From positions 7,465,001 through 7,529,000 of the forward strand of contig NZ_JAVDYB010000001.1 of NCBI RefSeq assembly GCF_031458235.1: a stretch of 64,000 nt of DNA, given 5' to 3'. Below the pieces are notes generated by a model. The model ran no database searches. It was given only the letters and a program-made list of their open reading frames with translations, and had not been told where the DNA came from. Every line of letters begins with the position of its first letter. Positions within the stretch are counted from its first letter, which is position 1. A program made the position numbers and the translations under genes. The DNA comes from Catenuloplanes atrovinosus. Lineage in GTDB: Bacteria; Actinomycetota; Actinomycetes; Mycobacteriales; Micromonosporaceae. Below, piece after piece: positions 54,163 through 62,310 of this stretch.

Positions 54163-55682
54163 CGCCAGGGCAGCCCGCCGTCCTGGTACTCCTCGATCGC
54201 GACCGGGCGGGCGCCGGGCGGCATGCGGTCCAGGTAGAGCCGGCCGTCCAGGTGGTCGATCTCGTGCGCGACCAGGCGCGCCATCGCCCGCTCGAACGTG
54301 CTGACCACGCGGGTGCCGTCCCAGCGGTCGTGCTCGACCTGGATGCGCAGCGGGCGGCGGACCGCGCCGCGCTCGTCGAAGAAGGACAGGCATCCCTCGT
54401 ACTGCACGTCGGTCTCCGCCGACTCGATGACCACCCGGGGGTTGAGCAGCACCAGCGGTTCCGCGCCCGGGTTCGGCGGCCGGATCAGCGCGACCGCGAC
54501 CGGCAGGCCGAGCTGCGGCGCGGCGAGCCCCATGCCCTTGCGGAAGTCGTGCAGCGCTTCGATCCGGCCGGCCGCCCGGTGCAGCTGCTCGACCACGTCA
54601 CGCGCCTCCCTGCCCTGCTCCGGCAGGACGAGCTGGCGGGCGGGCTCGGTGAGCCGCGGGTCGCCGCGCTGCACGATGCCGGCCGCGCGCATGCGGTCAC
54701 CGGCCCGGTCGCCGACGGCCGGCGCGGCGCTGCCGCGGAACCGCCAGGACAGCTTGTAGCGCGCGTTGAGCGGCGGCTCCTCGGTGGACCACTCGAAGAC
54801 CGCGCGGCCGTCCTCCTCGTGCCGGGTGAACGGCGTGCGCAGCGGCGCCTCCTCCGCGGACAGCGACGTCTCCTCGCCCCACACGGTGGGGTCGAGGTCG
54901 GCGGGGAAGTCCAGCCGGACCGTGAGCTGCCGGGTGGGCAGCCGGACCGCGCGCTGGAACCACTGGCCCCACTTCTCCTCGGCGACCGAGTACGCGTACT
55001 CGATGGTGGTCCGCTGGCCGGGGTAGAGCGGGAACCGGCCGTTGTCGTTCTCGAACAGCAGCCACAGCTCCTTGTCCGCGTCCCGGTCGCGCTTCTTCCG
55101 CCAGCGCATCGGCTCCCGCGCGTACGGCGCACCCCAGAACGCGGTGAGGCGCAGCTCCTCGAAGGAGAGCGGGTGGTCGCGGTGGTGCCGGTTGGAGCGG
55201 TCCGGGTCGCCGGGATAGCGGTCGACCGCGACCTTGACCATGTAGCGGGTGACCGGCTCGGTGCCGGCGTTGTAGAGCGCGCGGCGGATCACGCACCGGT
55301 ACTCGCCGTCGGCGTAGCGCAGCTCGGCGATCTCCTGCTCGACGACCAGGCCGGTGCCGGGCGGCAGCCACTGCTCGGGCACGGGCGGGTCGCGGTGGGT
55401 CAGGCCGCTGCTGCGGACGTGGCGGAGCTCGTCGTACTCCTGGAAGCGCTGCCAGATGCGGCCGCCGGCGTCGAGCACGGCCTCGGCGCGGCGCGCGAAG
55501 TCCTCGGTGGGGCGGTGGCGGCGGCCCTCGACGTGGCTGACGTAGGACGGGTCGAAGCCCATCCGCGCGGCCAGCTGCTTCTTCGTCATCCCACGGTCGG
55601 CACGCCACTGGGACAGTTCGGCGGCGAACGAGTCGGCCGCCCGCTCCAGCGGCGAGGTCGGCGATGTCGGCTGTGCAGTCAT
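54156..55682 (-). CDS. XRE helix-turn-helix / peptide deformylase fusion protein
   Basis: A 508-residue protein. Residues 15-75 form an XRE HTH (WRADRGMTKKQLAARMGFDPSYVSHVEGRR). A central domain of about 250 residues (LRYADGEYRCVIRRALYNAG, FWGAPYAREPMRW) is shared with other actinobacterial HTH regulators. The C-terminal deformylase domain keeps all three motifs: GMGLAAPQLG (383-392), EGCLS (429-433) and HEIDH (473-477), so the Cys and two His metal ligands and the catalytic Glu are present. Deformylases remove N-formyl from Met. Fusion to an HTH domain suggests a specialised, perhaps regulatory, enzyme. ATG 55682 has GAAGGA 7 bases upstream. Confidence 0.88.
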   Translation of the reverse strand: MTAQPTSPTSPLERAADSFAAELSQWRADRGMTKKQLAARMGFDPSYVSHVEGRRHRPTEDFARRAEAVLDAGGRIWQRFQEYDELRHVRSSGLTHRDPPVPEQWLPPGTGLVVEQEIAELRYADGEYRCVIRRALYNAGTEPVTRYMVKVAVDRYPGDPDRSNRHHRDHPLSFEELRLTAFWGAPYAREPMRWRKKRDRDADKELWLLFENDNGRFPLYPGQRTTIEYAYSVAEEKWGQWFQRAVRLPTRQLTVRLDFPADLDPTVWGEETSLSAEEAPLRTPFTRHEEDGRAVFEWSTEEPPLNARYKLSWRFRGSAAPAVGDRAGDRMRAAGIVQRGDPRLTEPARQLVLPEQGREARDVVEQLHRAAGRIEALHDFRKGMGLAAPQLGLPVAVALIRPPNPGAEPLVLLNPRVVIESAETDVQYEGCLSFFDERGAVRRPLRIQVEHDRWDGTRVVSTFERAMARLVAHEIDHLDGRLYLDRMPPGARPVAIEEYQDGGLPWRY

Positions 55683-55940
55683 CACGCGTCCTTCTCGGCT
55701 CCCGGGGCTCCAGTGTCCGTTGCACGACCGAACACCCGTGAGTGAGTAGCGCGTTACGGACAGAAGTCTTGACAAAACCGGCGCAGTCGTACACACATCG
55801 CAGCAAGTCGAATACCGACAGTGACCTGGCCGGAGCCTAAATGCCGATTTAGCGGGAATGATCAGGCCGTTGGCGGAGACGCGCAAAGTGTCACCGGTAT
55901 GGTCATCGTGAGTAACCACGCGGGCGAACTGGCCGCCAAG

Positions 55941-55959
55941 TCTGGTTAGGCTATCCTTA
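55941..55959. promoter_or_regulatory. Iron box (IdeR/DmdR-type operator)
   Basis: TCTGGTTAGGCTATCCTTA matches 16 of 19 positions of the consensus TWAGGTTAGSCTWACCTWA. It lies 8 bp upstream of a small ORF and about 165 bp upstream of the FhuF-like gene. Iron-loaded IdeR should repress here, so the operon is induced by iron starvation. Confidence 0.8.
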
Positions 55960-55966
55960 GCGAGCT

Positions 55967-56128
55967 ATGGTGAACCGTCGGTCCGACGGCGAACGATTCA
56001 ACGAGGTGGCGGCGGCTATGCGGCGATGCATCCGGCTCACCGGCTCCGGTGTGGAGCCACCGCGGAGCACTCCCGCGCCGATCACCGACGGTTATTCATT
56101 CATCACCCAGGTCGGCGACGCCGAGTGA
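55967..56128 (+). CDS. Small ORF overlapping the FhuF-like gene start
   Basis: ATG 55967 opens 53 codons (MVNRRSDGERFNEVAAAMRR...), ending FITQVGDAE with a TGA that overlaps the GTG of the next gene (GTGA). An internal ATG at 56018 gives a 36-residue version, with a GAGGTGG stretch upstream. It lies right after the iron box, so it would be the first cistron of an iron-regulated message. No Cys cluster or family is recognised. It could be a translated leader that couples FhuF synthesis to itself. Confidence 0.45.
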   Translation: MVNRRSDGERFNEVAAAMRRCIRLTGSGVEPPRSTPAPITDGYSFITQVGDAE

Positions 56129-56922
56129 CCACGCTCGTCCATCACCGGCCGGCAGCGGCCGAGCCGTTCGCGCCGATCACCGCGACGCTCCGGGCCGCGT
56201 TCGGTGCGGCGTACCCGCTGCCCAGCCTGCTGCCCGGCCTGCTGGCGCACCGGCGGCCCGACGGCTGGATCTCCGGCGCGGACCTGATCACCGGCGACGC
56301 GCTGCCCTCGCTGCTCGACGCGGCCCGCCGGCTCTGGCACGCGCAGCCGCACGCGGCCGCGGCGCTGGCCTGGAAGCACTACACGTACTGGGTGGCGCTG
56401 CCGGCCGTGGTGGGCTGGGCGGGCGCGCGCCGCGTCCCGCTGCTGCGGCCCGCGGACACGCTGATCCGGGTGGACGACCGGGCGCCGCTGCTGCGCGTCG
56501 GACTGTCCCCGTCGATCGAGGTCGCGGTGCTGCCGACCGACCCGCTGGCGGTCTCCGGCCGGCCGGGCGTCCGGGTCGCGGCCGACGAGACCGACCTGCT
56601 GGCGATGCTGCGCGGCGCCCTGCTGGACCAGCACCTCACGCCGCTGCTCGACCGGGTGCGTGGCCAGGCCCGGGTGGGCGCGCGCACGCTGCTCGGCTCG
56701 CTCGCGTCCGGCGTGGCCCAGGGCGTGCTGCGCACCGCGGACGTGCTGCCCGGCCGCACCGTGGACAACATCGAGACGCTGCTGGGCGCGCTCGGCGTCG
56801 ACGACCTGGTGGAGCTGGCCCCGGACGCGGACGGCCGGCTGACGGTCCAGCGCCGCACCTGCTGCCTGGCCTTCACGCTGCCGGCGCCCAAGGTGTGCTC
56901 GGGCTGCTGCATAAAGCAGTGA
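56125..56922 (+). CDS. FhuF-like (2Fe-2S) siderophore-iron reductase
   Basis: A 265-residue cytosolic protein ending in CCLAFTLPAPKVCSGCC: Cys246, Cys247, then 10 residues, Cys258, 2 residues, Cys261 (and Cys262). This CC-x10-C-x2-C pattern binds the unusual 2Fe-2S cluster of FhuF-type reductases, which release iron from imported ferric siderophores by reducing it. A central hydrophobic region (WKHYTYWVALPAVVGWAG) is typical. The start is GTG 56125, overlapping the upstream ORF stop. The iron box upstream supports the role. A perfect terminator follows. Confidence 0.88.
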   Translation: MTTLVHHRPAAAEPFAPITATLRAAFGAAYPLPSLLPGLLAHRRPDGWISGADLITGDALPSLLDAARRLWHAQPHAAAALAWKHYTYWVALPAVVGWAGARRVPLLRPADTLIRVDDRAPLLRVGLSPSIEVAVLPTDPLAVSGRPGVRVAADETDLLAMLRGALLDQHLTPLLDRVRGQARVGARTLLGSLASGVAQGVLRTADVLPGRTVDNIETLLGALGVDDLVELAPDADGRLTVQRRTCCLAFTLPAPKVCSGCCIKQ

Positions 56923-56932
56923 GGAACAAAAG

Positions 56933-56963
56933 CCGGCGGGGGTACGTACCCCCGCCGGTTTTT
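56933..56963 (+). terminator. Rho-independent terminator of the FhuF-like gene
   Basis: A perfect palindrome with 13-base arms (CCGGCGGGGGTAC and GTACCCCCGCCGG) is followed by TTTTT. It starts 11 bp after the stop codon. Confidence 0.9.
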
Positions 56964-57016
56964 CATGCACAGGTCCTGTCCACAGCCTGTGGATAGAACA
57001 TGTGTATGAACGAGTC

Positions 57017-58879
57017 TCAGCTGGTCGTGCTGGTCAGATGCCGCACGTCCCAGATCCACACGCCCTCGACCCAGGTGGGCTGGAAGCCCAGGATGTCGCT
57101 CATCGCGCGCCGCATCTCGATGTCGTGCGTCTGCGGCGGCAGCACGACCAGGCCCGCCTCCCAGAAGCGCAGGTCCTCGAGCGTCTGGGCGCGCCGGGTG
57201 TCGTCGACCTTCGGCACCCAGTAGCCGGCCCACAGGTTGTAGAAGTACTGGCTCGTCGCGGTCGGCGGCGCGGCGAACGCGCCGGTGCCGTCGACCGGGT
57301 TGCGGTAGAGGCCGTAGCCGCGCGGCAGCCGCATGTCGTTGCCGGTGATCGCGGACCAGCGGGCGGCCGCCGGGAACGTGGCGTCCGGTAGCGGCAGCGT
57401 GACCACCGTGTGGTCGGCGTCGACGTACTCCCGCCAGGTGCCGTTCGTGATGAACGCGGGCGTCGGCATCATCGGCTGGGTCAGCAGCGGCGTCGGGAAC
57501 ATCGGGATGAGCGCCAGGGAGAGCAGCACCGTGGTGGCCAGCCGGACCGGCAGCACCGCCTTCGGCCGGTCCAGCACCAGCCCGTTGGCTCGTTGCACAC
57601 CGAGCGCCAGCAGGACCGCGATCACCGGCGCGACCGCGAGCGCCCACCGGGTGGGCACCACCGAGTTGAGGATCGGCACGCCGTGCAGCAGCGACCACGG
57701 GCCGGCCACGCCGGTGTCCTCGCCGATGTAGCGGACCACCGGGCCGAGCGACATCAGCGCGAAGAGCAGCGCGACGGAGGCCAGGCCGATCACCACCCGG
57801 CTGCGGCGCATCCAGACGACCAGGCCCACGAAGAGGACCGGGATGCCCCAGCCGAAGAACGCGTTCTCCTCGGAGGAGTTCTGCGTCATGTACATCGCCG
57901 TCTTCCAGTCACCGGCGATGGAGCGGCGCGAGTAGTTCCAGTACGACGCCAGGTCGGCGCCGAAGTTGCGGATGTCGTGCGCGAGACCGTGGTACGCCTG
58001 CGGGCCGAAGAACTGGATGTACAGCGGGTACGCCAGCAGCGTCAGCGACAGGGCCGCGGTCACGCCCAGCCCGGCGACGAAGGTCTTGAAGTGCCGGCGG
58101 TGCTCCGCCGCGCTCAGGCCCACGATCGTCACGAAGACCCCGACGCCGACCGCGGTCATGAACAGGATCTCGAGGTTGATGAAGGCCTGCCAGACGATCA
58201 GCAGACCGAGCAGCGCGCCGTTACGGACCGCCCGTCCGGATTCCACCAGGCAGAGCGTCCGCCAGATGATCAGCGGGATCAGGAACTGCGAGATGATGTT
58301 GGGGTGGCCGTTGGCGTGCGCCACCATGCTCGGCGCGAACGCGGCGAACAGCGCGCCGACCCAGGCCGCGACCTTCGAGGTGACGAGGTGCCGGGACAGC
58401 ACGTAGTACCAGGAGAGGCCGGTCAGCAGCAGCGCGCCGGTGAGGAAGACGTTGAACGCGATGTGCGGGCCGAAGGCCAGCGTGATCGGCGTCATCGGGA
58501 TGGAGACGGCCAGGACCGACGTGTTCGCCATCAGGTTGATGCCGAACGGCACGTTCACCTGGTACGACACGAACGGGTAGGCGAAGTCGGTGACGACGCG
58601 CGCGCCGTGCGCCAGCATCCACTCGAAGAACGCCTGGTCCTGCGCGTTGACCAGCTCGTGGTCCGGATGGAACCAGACGGTGCGGGTGACCAGGAACGCC
58701 ATCAGCGCGATGCTCGCGACCGCGGCCACATCCAGCAGGCGCGCGCGCCACCGCGGCGAGCGCAGGCCGGAAGACTGTTCCAGATCCTGTTCTAGAAGGA
58801 TCCGCTCGGCTTCGATGTCGACCGAGGGCATGGCCACCCCGAGAGGCCGGTTCGAGGGGTCGATGTCCTGAATAGTCAT
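57017..58879 (-). CDS. Polytopic membrane protein, GT-C-like glycosyltransferase
   Basis: A 620-residue membrane protein with about ten to twelve hydrophobic helices. The first large periplasmic loop follows HPDHELVNAQDQAFFEWMLAHG, an acidic loop position typical of GT-C enzymes that use lipid-linked sugars. A soluble C-terminal domain (NGTWREYVDADHTVVTLPLPD onward) is outside. It probably adds a sugar to a cell-envelope lipid or protein, but the donor and acceptor are unknown. ATG 58879 is preferred to GTG 58885. The neighbouring divergent gene is a methyltransferase. Confidence 0.75.
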   Translation of the reverse strand: MTIQDIDPSNRPLGVAMPSVDIEAERILLEQDLEQSSGLRSPRWRARLLDVAAVASIALMAFLVTRTVWFHPDHELVNAQDQAFFEWMLAHGARVVTDFAYPFVSYQVNVPFGINLMANTSVLAVSIPMTPITLAFGPHIAFNVFLTGALLLTGLSWYYVLSRHLVTSKVAAWVGALFAAFAPSMVAHANGHPNIISQFLIPLIIWRTLCLVESGRAVRNGALLGLLIVWQAFINLEILFMTAVGVGVFVTIVGLSAAEHRRHFKTFVAGLGVTAALSLTLLAYPLYIQFFGPQAYHGLAHDIRNFGADLASYWNYSRRSIAGDWKTAMYMTQNSSEENAFFGWGIPVLFVGLVVWMRRSRVVIGLASVALLFALMSLGPVVRYIGEDTGVAGPWSLLHGVPILNSVVPTRWALAVAPVIAVLLALGVQRANGLVLDRPKAVLPVRLATTVLLSLALIPMFPTPLLTQPMMPTPAFITNGTWREYVDADHTVVTLPLPDATFPAAARWSAITGNDMRLPRGYGLYRNPVDGTGAFAAPPTATSQYFYNLWAGYWVPKVDDTRRAQTLEDLRFWEAGLVVLPPQTHDIEMRRAMSDILGFQPTWVEGVWIWDVRHLTSTTS

Positions 58880-59137
58880 AGCCACGCGAGCCTAACTGAG
58901 CTTGATAACGCGTATGTCTCCATGAGCTGGGGCCGAGATGACCGTTACCCGTCTTGGTGACGATCATGGTCACGACAGCATCACAGTTGCGTTATCTACG
59001 CGTAGCCTGTGCGATACATGTCTCAAATAGGTCATAAATTCATGCTTGCGGCGCCGCTCAACTTTCGATCATCGGCGTTGAGTGGTTAACTCTTGCGGTC
59101 TCGCTGAATCCGGATCACCACATGAGGGAACCCACAC

Positions 59138-59848
59138 ATGGCAGAGCTCACCGGCGACCAGCGCGTCCAGTCCGAGGTGCTTGAGGGTCTTGCGACGGCG
59201 GTCAACCACCGTCGCTGGTTCGTCGAGCTGGCGATCCCGCACCTTGGGGACGACCCGATCGAGATCGGCAGCGGCATCGGTAACTACGCCGCCGAGTGGG
59301 CACCGCACGTGTCGAGGTTCACCGCCACCGAGGCGGAGCCGGACCGCCTGGTGGAGCTCAAGGAGCGCTTCGCCGACACGCCGAACGTCGAGGTGCGCGA
59401 GATGCTCCTGCCGACGTCCGACACCGGCTCGCACAGCGCCCTGGTCAGCTACAACGTGCTCGAGCACATCGAGGACCACGTCGGCGCGCTGCGCTGCATG
59501 AAGGGCCTGGTGCGCCCCGGCGGCAAGATCGTGCTGATCGTCCCGGCGTTCATGTTCGCGATGAGCCCGGTCGACATCGCCACCGGTCACGTGCGCCGCT
59601 ACACGAAGAAGACCATGCGCGCCGCGATGGAGGAGGCGGGTCTCGAGATCGAGATCCTGCACTACGCGAACGCACTGGGCCTGATCGGCTACTACGGCGC
59701 GACCAGCATCTTCAAGCTGACGCCGAAGGAGGGGCCGATGGTGAAGTTCTACGACTCGCTGGTGCTCCCGGTCACCAAGGCGGCCGAGTCGCTGGTGCGC
59801 CCGCCGTTCGGCCAGTCCGTCTTCGTGGTCGCGCGCGTGCCCGAGTAA
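59138..59848 (+). CDS. Class I SAM-dependent methyltransferase
   Basis: A 236-residue methyltransferase with motif I IEIGSGIGNYA, acidic residue in FTATEAEPDR, motif IV VSYNVLEHIEDH and post-motif LVRPGGKIVLIVPAF. The YTKKTMRAAMEEAGLEIEILHYAN region is typical of the Methyltransf_11/23 type acting on small molecules or glycolipids. ATG 59138 gives a normal N terminus. It is divergent from a GT-C-like gene, so both may act on the envelope (inference). A strong terminator follows. Confidence 0.9.
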   Translation: MAELTGDQRVQSEVLEGLATAVNHRRWFVELAIPHLGDDPIEIGSGIGNYAAEWAPHVSRFTATEAEPDRLVELKERFADTPNVEVREMLLPTSDTGSHSALVSYNVLEHIEDHVGALRCMKGLVRPGGKIVLIVPAFMFAMSPVDIATGHVRRYTKKTMRAAMEEAGLEIEILHYANALGLIGYYGATSIFKLTPKEGPMVKFYDSLVLPVTKAAESLVRPPFGQSVFVVARVPE

Positions 59849-59864
59849 ACGGGTTATCGACGAC

Positions 59865-59901
59865 GCCGGGCCGCCCTCTCCGAAGGGCGGCCCGGCTTTT
59901 T
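59865..59901 (+). terminator. Rho-independent terminator after the methyltransferase
   Basis: A 13-bp perfect stem, GCCGGGCCGCCCT and AGGGCGGCCCGGC, is followed by five T residues. It lies 16 bp after the stop codon. Confidence 0.92.
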
Positions 59902-59918
59902 GTGTCCTAGCTCACGGT

Positions 59919-60458
59919 TCAACTCACCCGATACGTGGAACGCAGTGTGGCTCGCGCCAATGTATGGAACGCAAGATTGAAGCCAACCACTGCCGGAGAA
60001 ACGTCCCAAGTGACGTCGAGTGCATCAACGTCTACAGCGTGTACGGCAAAGACGTAACGGTGTTCGCGGTCTCCGGCGGGCGGTGCCGAACCACCATATG
60101 AGAGCGTGCCGTAATCGTTACGGACGTGAAATGCGCCGTCCGGCAGACCGCCCTCGGCCGACCCCGCACCACGCGCCAGCTCGGTCACCGAGGCTGGCAG
60201 GTTCACCGCCACCCAGTGCCAGAAGCCGGAGCCGGTCGGCGCGTCCGGGTCGAAGCAGGTGACCACGAAGCTCTTGGTCTCCGCCGGGAAGCCGGACCAG
60301 CTCAACTGCGGAGAGAGGTTCCCGCCGCCCACGCTGTCGTGCGCGAACGTGTCGTCCAGTGCCTTGCCGTCCTGGATGTCCGTGCTGGTCAGCGTGAAGA
60401 CGGGGACGGCCGGGAGAAGGTCGTACGGATCCGGGGCGACCGGGCGCTCCAGGCTCAT
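59919..60458 (-). CDS. YbhB/YbcL family (PEBP-like) protein
   Basis: A 179-residue phosphatidylethanolamine-binding-protein-like fold with the family signatures LSPQLSWSGFP, CFDPDAPTGSGFWHWVAVNLP and HRYVFAVHAVD. Bacterial members have no settled role; some are described as kinase-inhibitor-like. ATG 60458 overlaps the TGA of the MFS transporter gene (ATGA), so the two are translated together and may work on a shared substrate. Confidence 0.93.
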   Translation of the reverse strand: MSLERPVAPDPYDLLPAVPVFTLTSTDIQDGKALDDTFAHDSVGGGNLSPQLSWSGFPAETKSFVVTCFDPDAPTGSGFWHWVAVNLPASVTELARGAGSAEGGLPDGAFHVRNDYGTLSYGGSAPPAGDREHRYVFAVHAVDVDALDVTWDVSPAVVGFNLAFHTLARATLRSTYRVS

Positions 60459-61648
60459 GATCTGACTCCAATCTCTGATGGGACCTTCAGGACCACGTCG
60501 CGGCCGGCCACGGCACCGGCGGCCGCCATCGGCACCAGCAGGGCGCCGAGCAACAGCAGCGGCCAGGACCATCCACCGGTCGCGTCGTGCACCGCGCCGG
60601 CCAGCACCGGGCCGGCCGCGGCGAGCAGATAACCGATTCCCTGCGCCATCCCGGACATCCGCGCGGCGTGCCCGGCGGACGGCATGCGCAGCAGGATGAG
60701 GGCCAGCGCGAGGCTGATCGTGGTGCCCTGGGCCAGGCCGAGCAGCGTCGCCCAGAGGAAGTCGAGCGGGCCGGGCGCGATCAGCAGGCCACCGAACCCG
60801 GCCGCGTAGAGCACGGCGCTGCCCACCGCGTATCCGCCCTGCCGCCGGGTACGCCCGACCGTGACCGTGAAGGCCAGCGACGCCACGATCCCGACCAGGT
60901 TGAAGACGGACAGCGCATATCCCGCCCGCGCCTGATCACTGCCGGACGCGATCAGGATCTCCGGCAGCCAGGCGACGGTGGCGTAGTAGACCAGCGACTG
61001 CAACCCCATGAAACCGGTCACCGCCCAGGCCAGCGGCGCGCGCCACAGCGGCGTGCCCGGCGCCGCCGTCCCCGGTCGCGGCCCCCGCGAGCCCCGGCTC
61101 AGCAGCGGCAGCCAGACCAGCAGCGCGATCGCGGGCGGCACCGCCCACACCGCGAGCGCCGTCCGCCAGTCGTCGCGCAGCAGCGCGAGCAGCGGCACCG
61201 CGGTACCGGCCGCGAGCGCCGCACCCGCCGACAGCGACACCGAGTAGACCCCCATCATCGTGCCGGCCCGGTCCGGGAACTCGCGCTTGACCAGCACCGG
61301 AAGCAGCACGTTCCCGACCGCGATGGCCGCGCCGAACACCACGGTCCCGGCGAACAGCAGCACGACCGACTCCGGCAGCCGCAGCAGCCCGCCGACGGTC
61401 ATCGCGCCCAGCACCCCCACCAACACCGGAACCAGCCCGACCCGGCGGGCCAACACCGGCGCGAACGGCGCCAGCAGCCCGAAGCACAGCACCGGCACCG
61501 TGGTGAGCAGCGCGGCCCCCGCACTGGACAGGCCGGTCTCCGCGCGAATGTCCGACAGCAGCGGCGAGACCGCCACCACGGCCGGCCGCAGGTTGGCGGC
61601 GAGCAGCACCACGGCGATCACCATGCCGGTGCGGGCGCCTCTGCTCAC
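60455..61648 (-). CDS. MFS transporter, CynX/NimT-type
   Basis: A protein of about 397 residues with 12 hydrophobic segments. The N terminus MVIAVVLLAANLRPAVVAVSPLL and the loop GNVLLPVLVKREFPDRAGTMMGVYS are typical of the CynX/NimT (2-nitroimidazole or cyanate) branch of the major facilitator superfamily. The substrate is not predictable. GTG 61648 is chosen because it adds only a short cytosolic lead; ATG 61624 is the alternative. It is coupled to the downstream YbhB-like gene. Confidence 0.88.
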   Translation of the reverse strand: MSRGARTGMVIAVVLLAANLRPAVVAVSPLLSDIRAETGLSSAGAALLTTVPVLCFGLLAPFAPVLARRVGLVPVLVGVLGAMTVGGLLRLPESVVLLFAGTVVFGAAIAVGNVLLPVLVKREFPDRAGTMMGVYSVSLSAGAALAAGTAVPLLALLRDDWRTALAVWAVPPAIALLVWLPLLSRGSRGPRPGTAAPGTPLWRAPLAWAVTGFMGLQSLVYYATVAWLPEILIASGSDQARAGYALSVFNLVGIVASLAFTVTVGRTRRQGGYAVGSAVLYAAGFGGLLIAPGPLDFLWATLLGLAQGTTISLALALILLRMPSAGHAARMSGMAQGIGYLLAAAGPVLAGAVHDATGGWSWPLLLLGALLVPMAAAGAVAGRDVVLKVPSEIGVRS

Positions 61649-62308
61649 CCCCGCATTCTGCCCGCACGCCCGCCTTGGCGCGATTCCAGCCACATGCGCC
61701 GTTTCCACCAATCCTCCAAACCCCGCCACGGTACGACCGGGAGCTCCCCGCCCCTCCCCCACGCGACGTGCCCTTCGACGCGGCTCTGCTCTGCTTACCA
61801 ACCTGCCGCACCACCTGATGACCCAGCCGCCGGCACAGCTCTCGCAGCGGCTTTGCACTGCTTACCTACCCACCGCATCACCCTCCGGCCGGCGCCGGCC
61901 CGGGCGGCTCTCGGCGCGGCTCTGCTCTGCTTACCTACGCGGGGCGCCACCCACCGAGGCAGGCCTCGGGGGCGGCTTTGCTCTGCTTACCGGCTCGCCG
62001 GCGGGTGTGGGGCGGGCGGCGCGGCGAGGTAGGTAAGCAGAGCAAAGCCGCTGGTGGGAGCGGGCCGAACGGCCGGCGGGAAGTCGCGGGGGGCGGGAGG
62101 GTGCGGAGCGGAGGGCGCCGCGCGGGAAGAGAGCGGAAGGCGCCGAGCGGGAAGGGAGCGGAGGGCCGGGAGGTGGGTCGCGGGTGTGGGCCACGCCGGG
62201 ACCGGCTCCGGCGCGGCGACCGGAGCGGAGCGCCAGCGGAGTCGGAGGGCGCCGCGCGGTTTGCCCGCGGGAGCATGCGGACAGTGAGCCCGCCGGGAGC
62301 GGGAAAAT
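61649..62308. other. Non-coding region with repeat cluster
   Basis: About 660 bp without a supported gene. It contains five copies of a 20-23-bp motif (four direct, one inverted) and, at the right, copy 2 of the dispersed GC-rich repeat. Confidence 0.6.
61780..62051. repeat. Five-copy short interspersed repeat cluster
   Basis: The motif GCGGCTTTGCTCTGCTTACC, often followed by TAC, occurs at 61780-61799, 61847-61869, 61916-61938 and 61972-61991 on the plus strand and inverted at 62029-62051. Spacings are 67, 69, 56 and 57 bp. The spacers are unrelated. The last direct and the inverted copy could fold into a long hairpin. Confidence 0.9.
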
Positions 62309-62310
62309 CT
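62198..62310. repeat. Dispersed GC-rich repeat, copy 2
   Basis: Shares GGGACCGGCTCCG, GGAGCGGAGC-like blocks, GGTTTGCCCGCGGGAGCA and GGGAAAA with 52040-52145, in the same order and again just beyond a minus-strand gene end. Confidence 0.6.

Noticed and set aside
55767-55797. Plus-strand promoter TTGACA ... TACACA for the FhuF operon
   Set aside because: The spacer is only 15 bp and the site is about 150 bp upstream of the iron box, so the match is not convincing.
61780-62051. CRISPR-like repeat-spacer cluster
   Set aside because: Spacing is variable (56-69 bp), one copy is inverted, spacers are GC-rich genomic-looking sequence and no cas genes are near.
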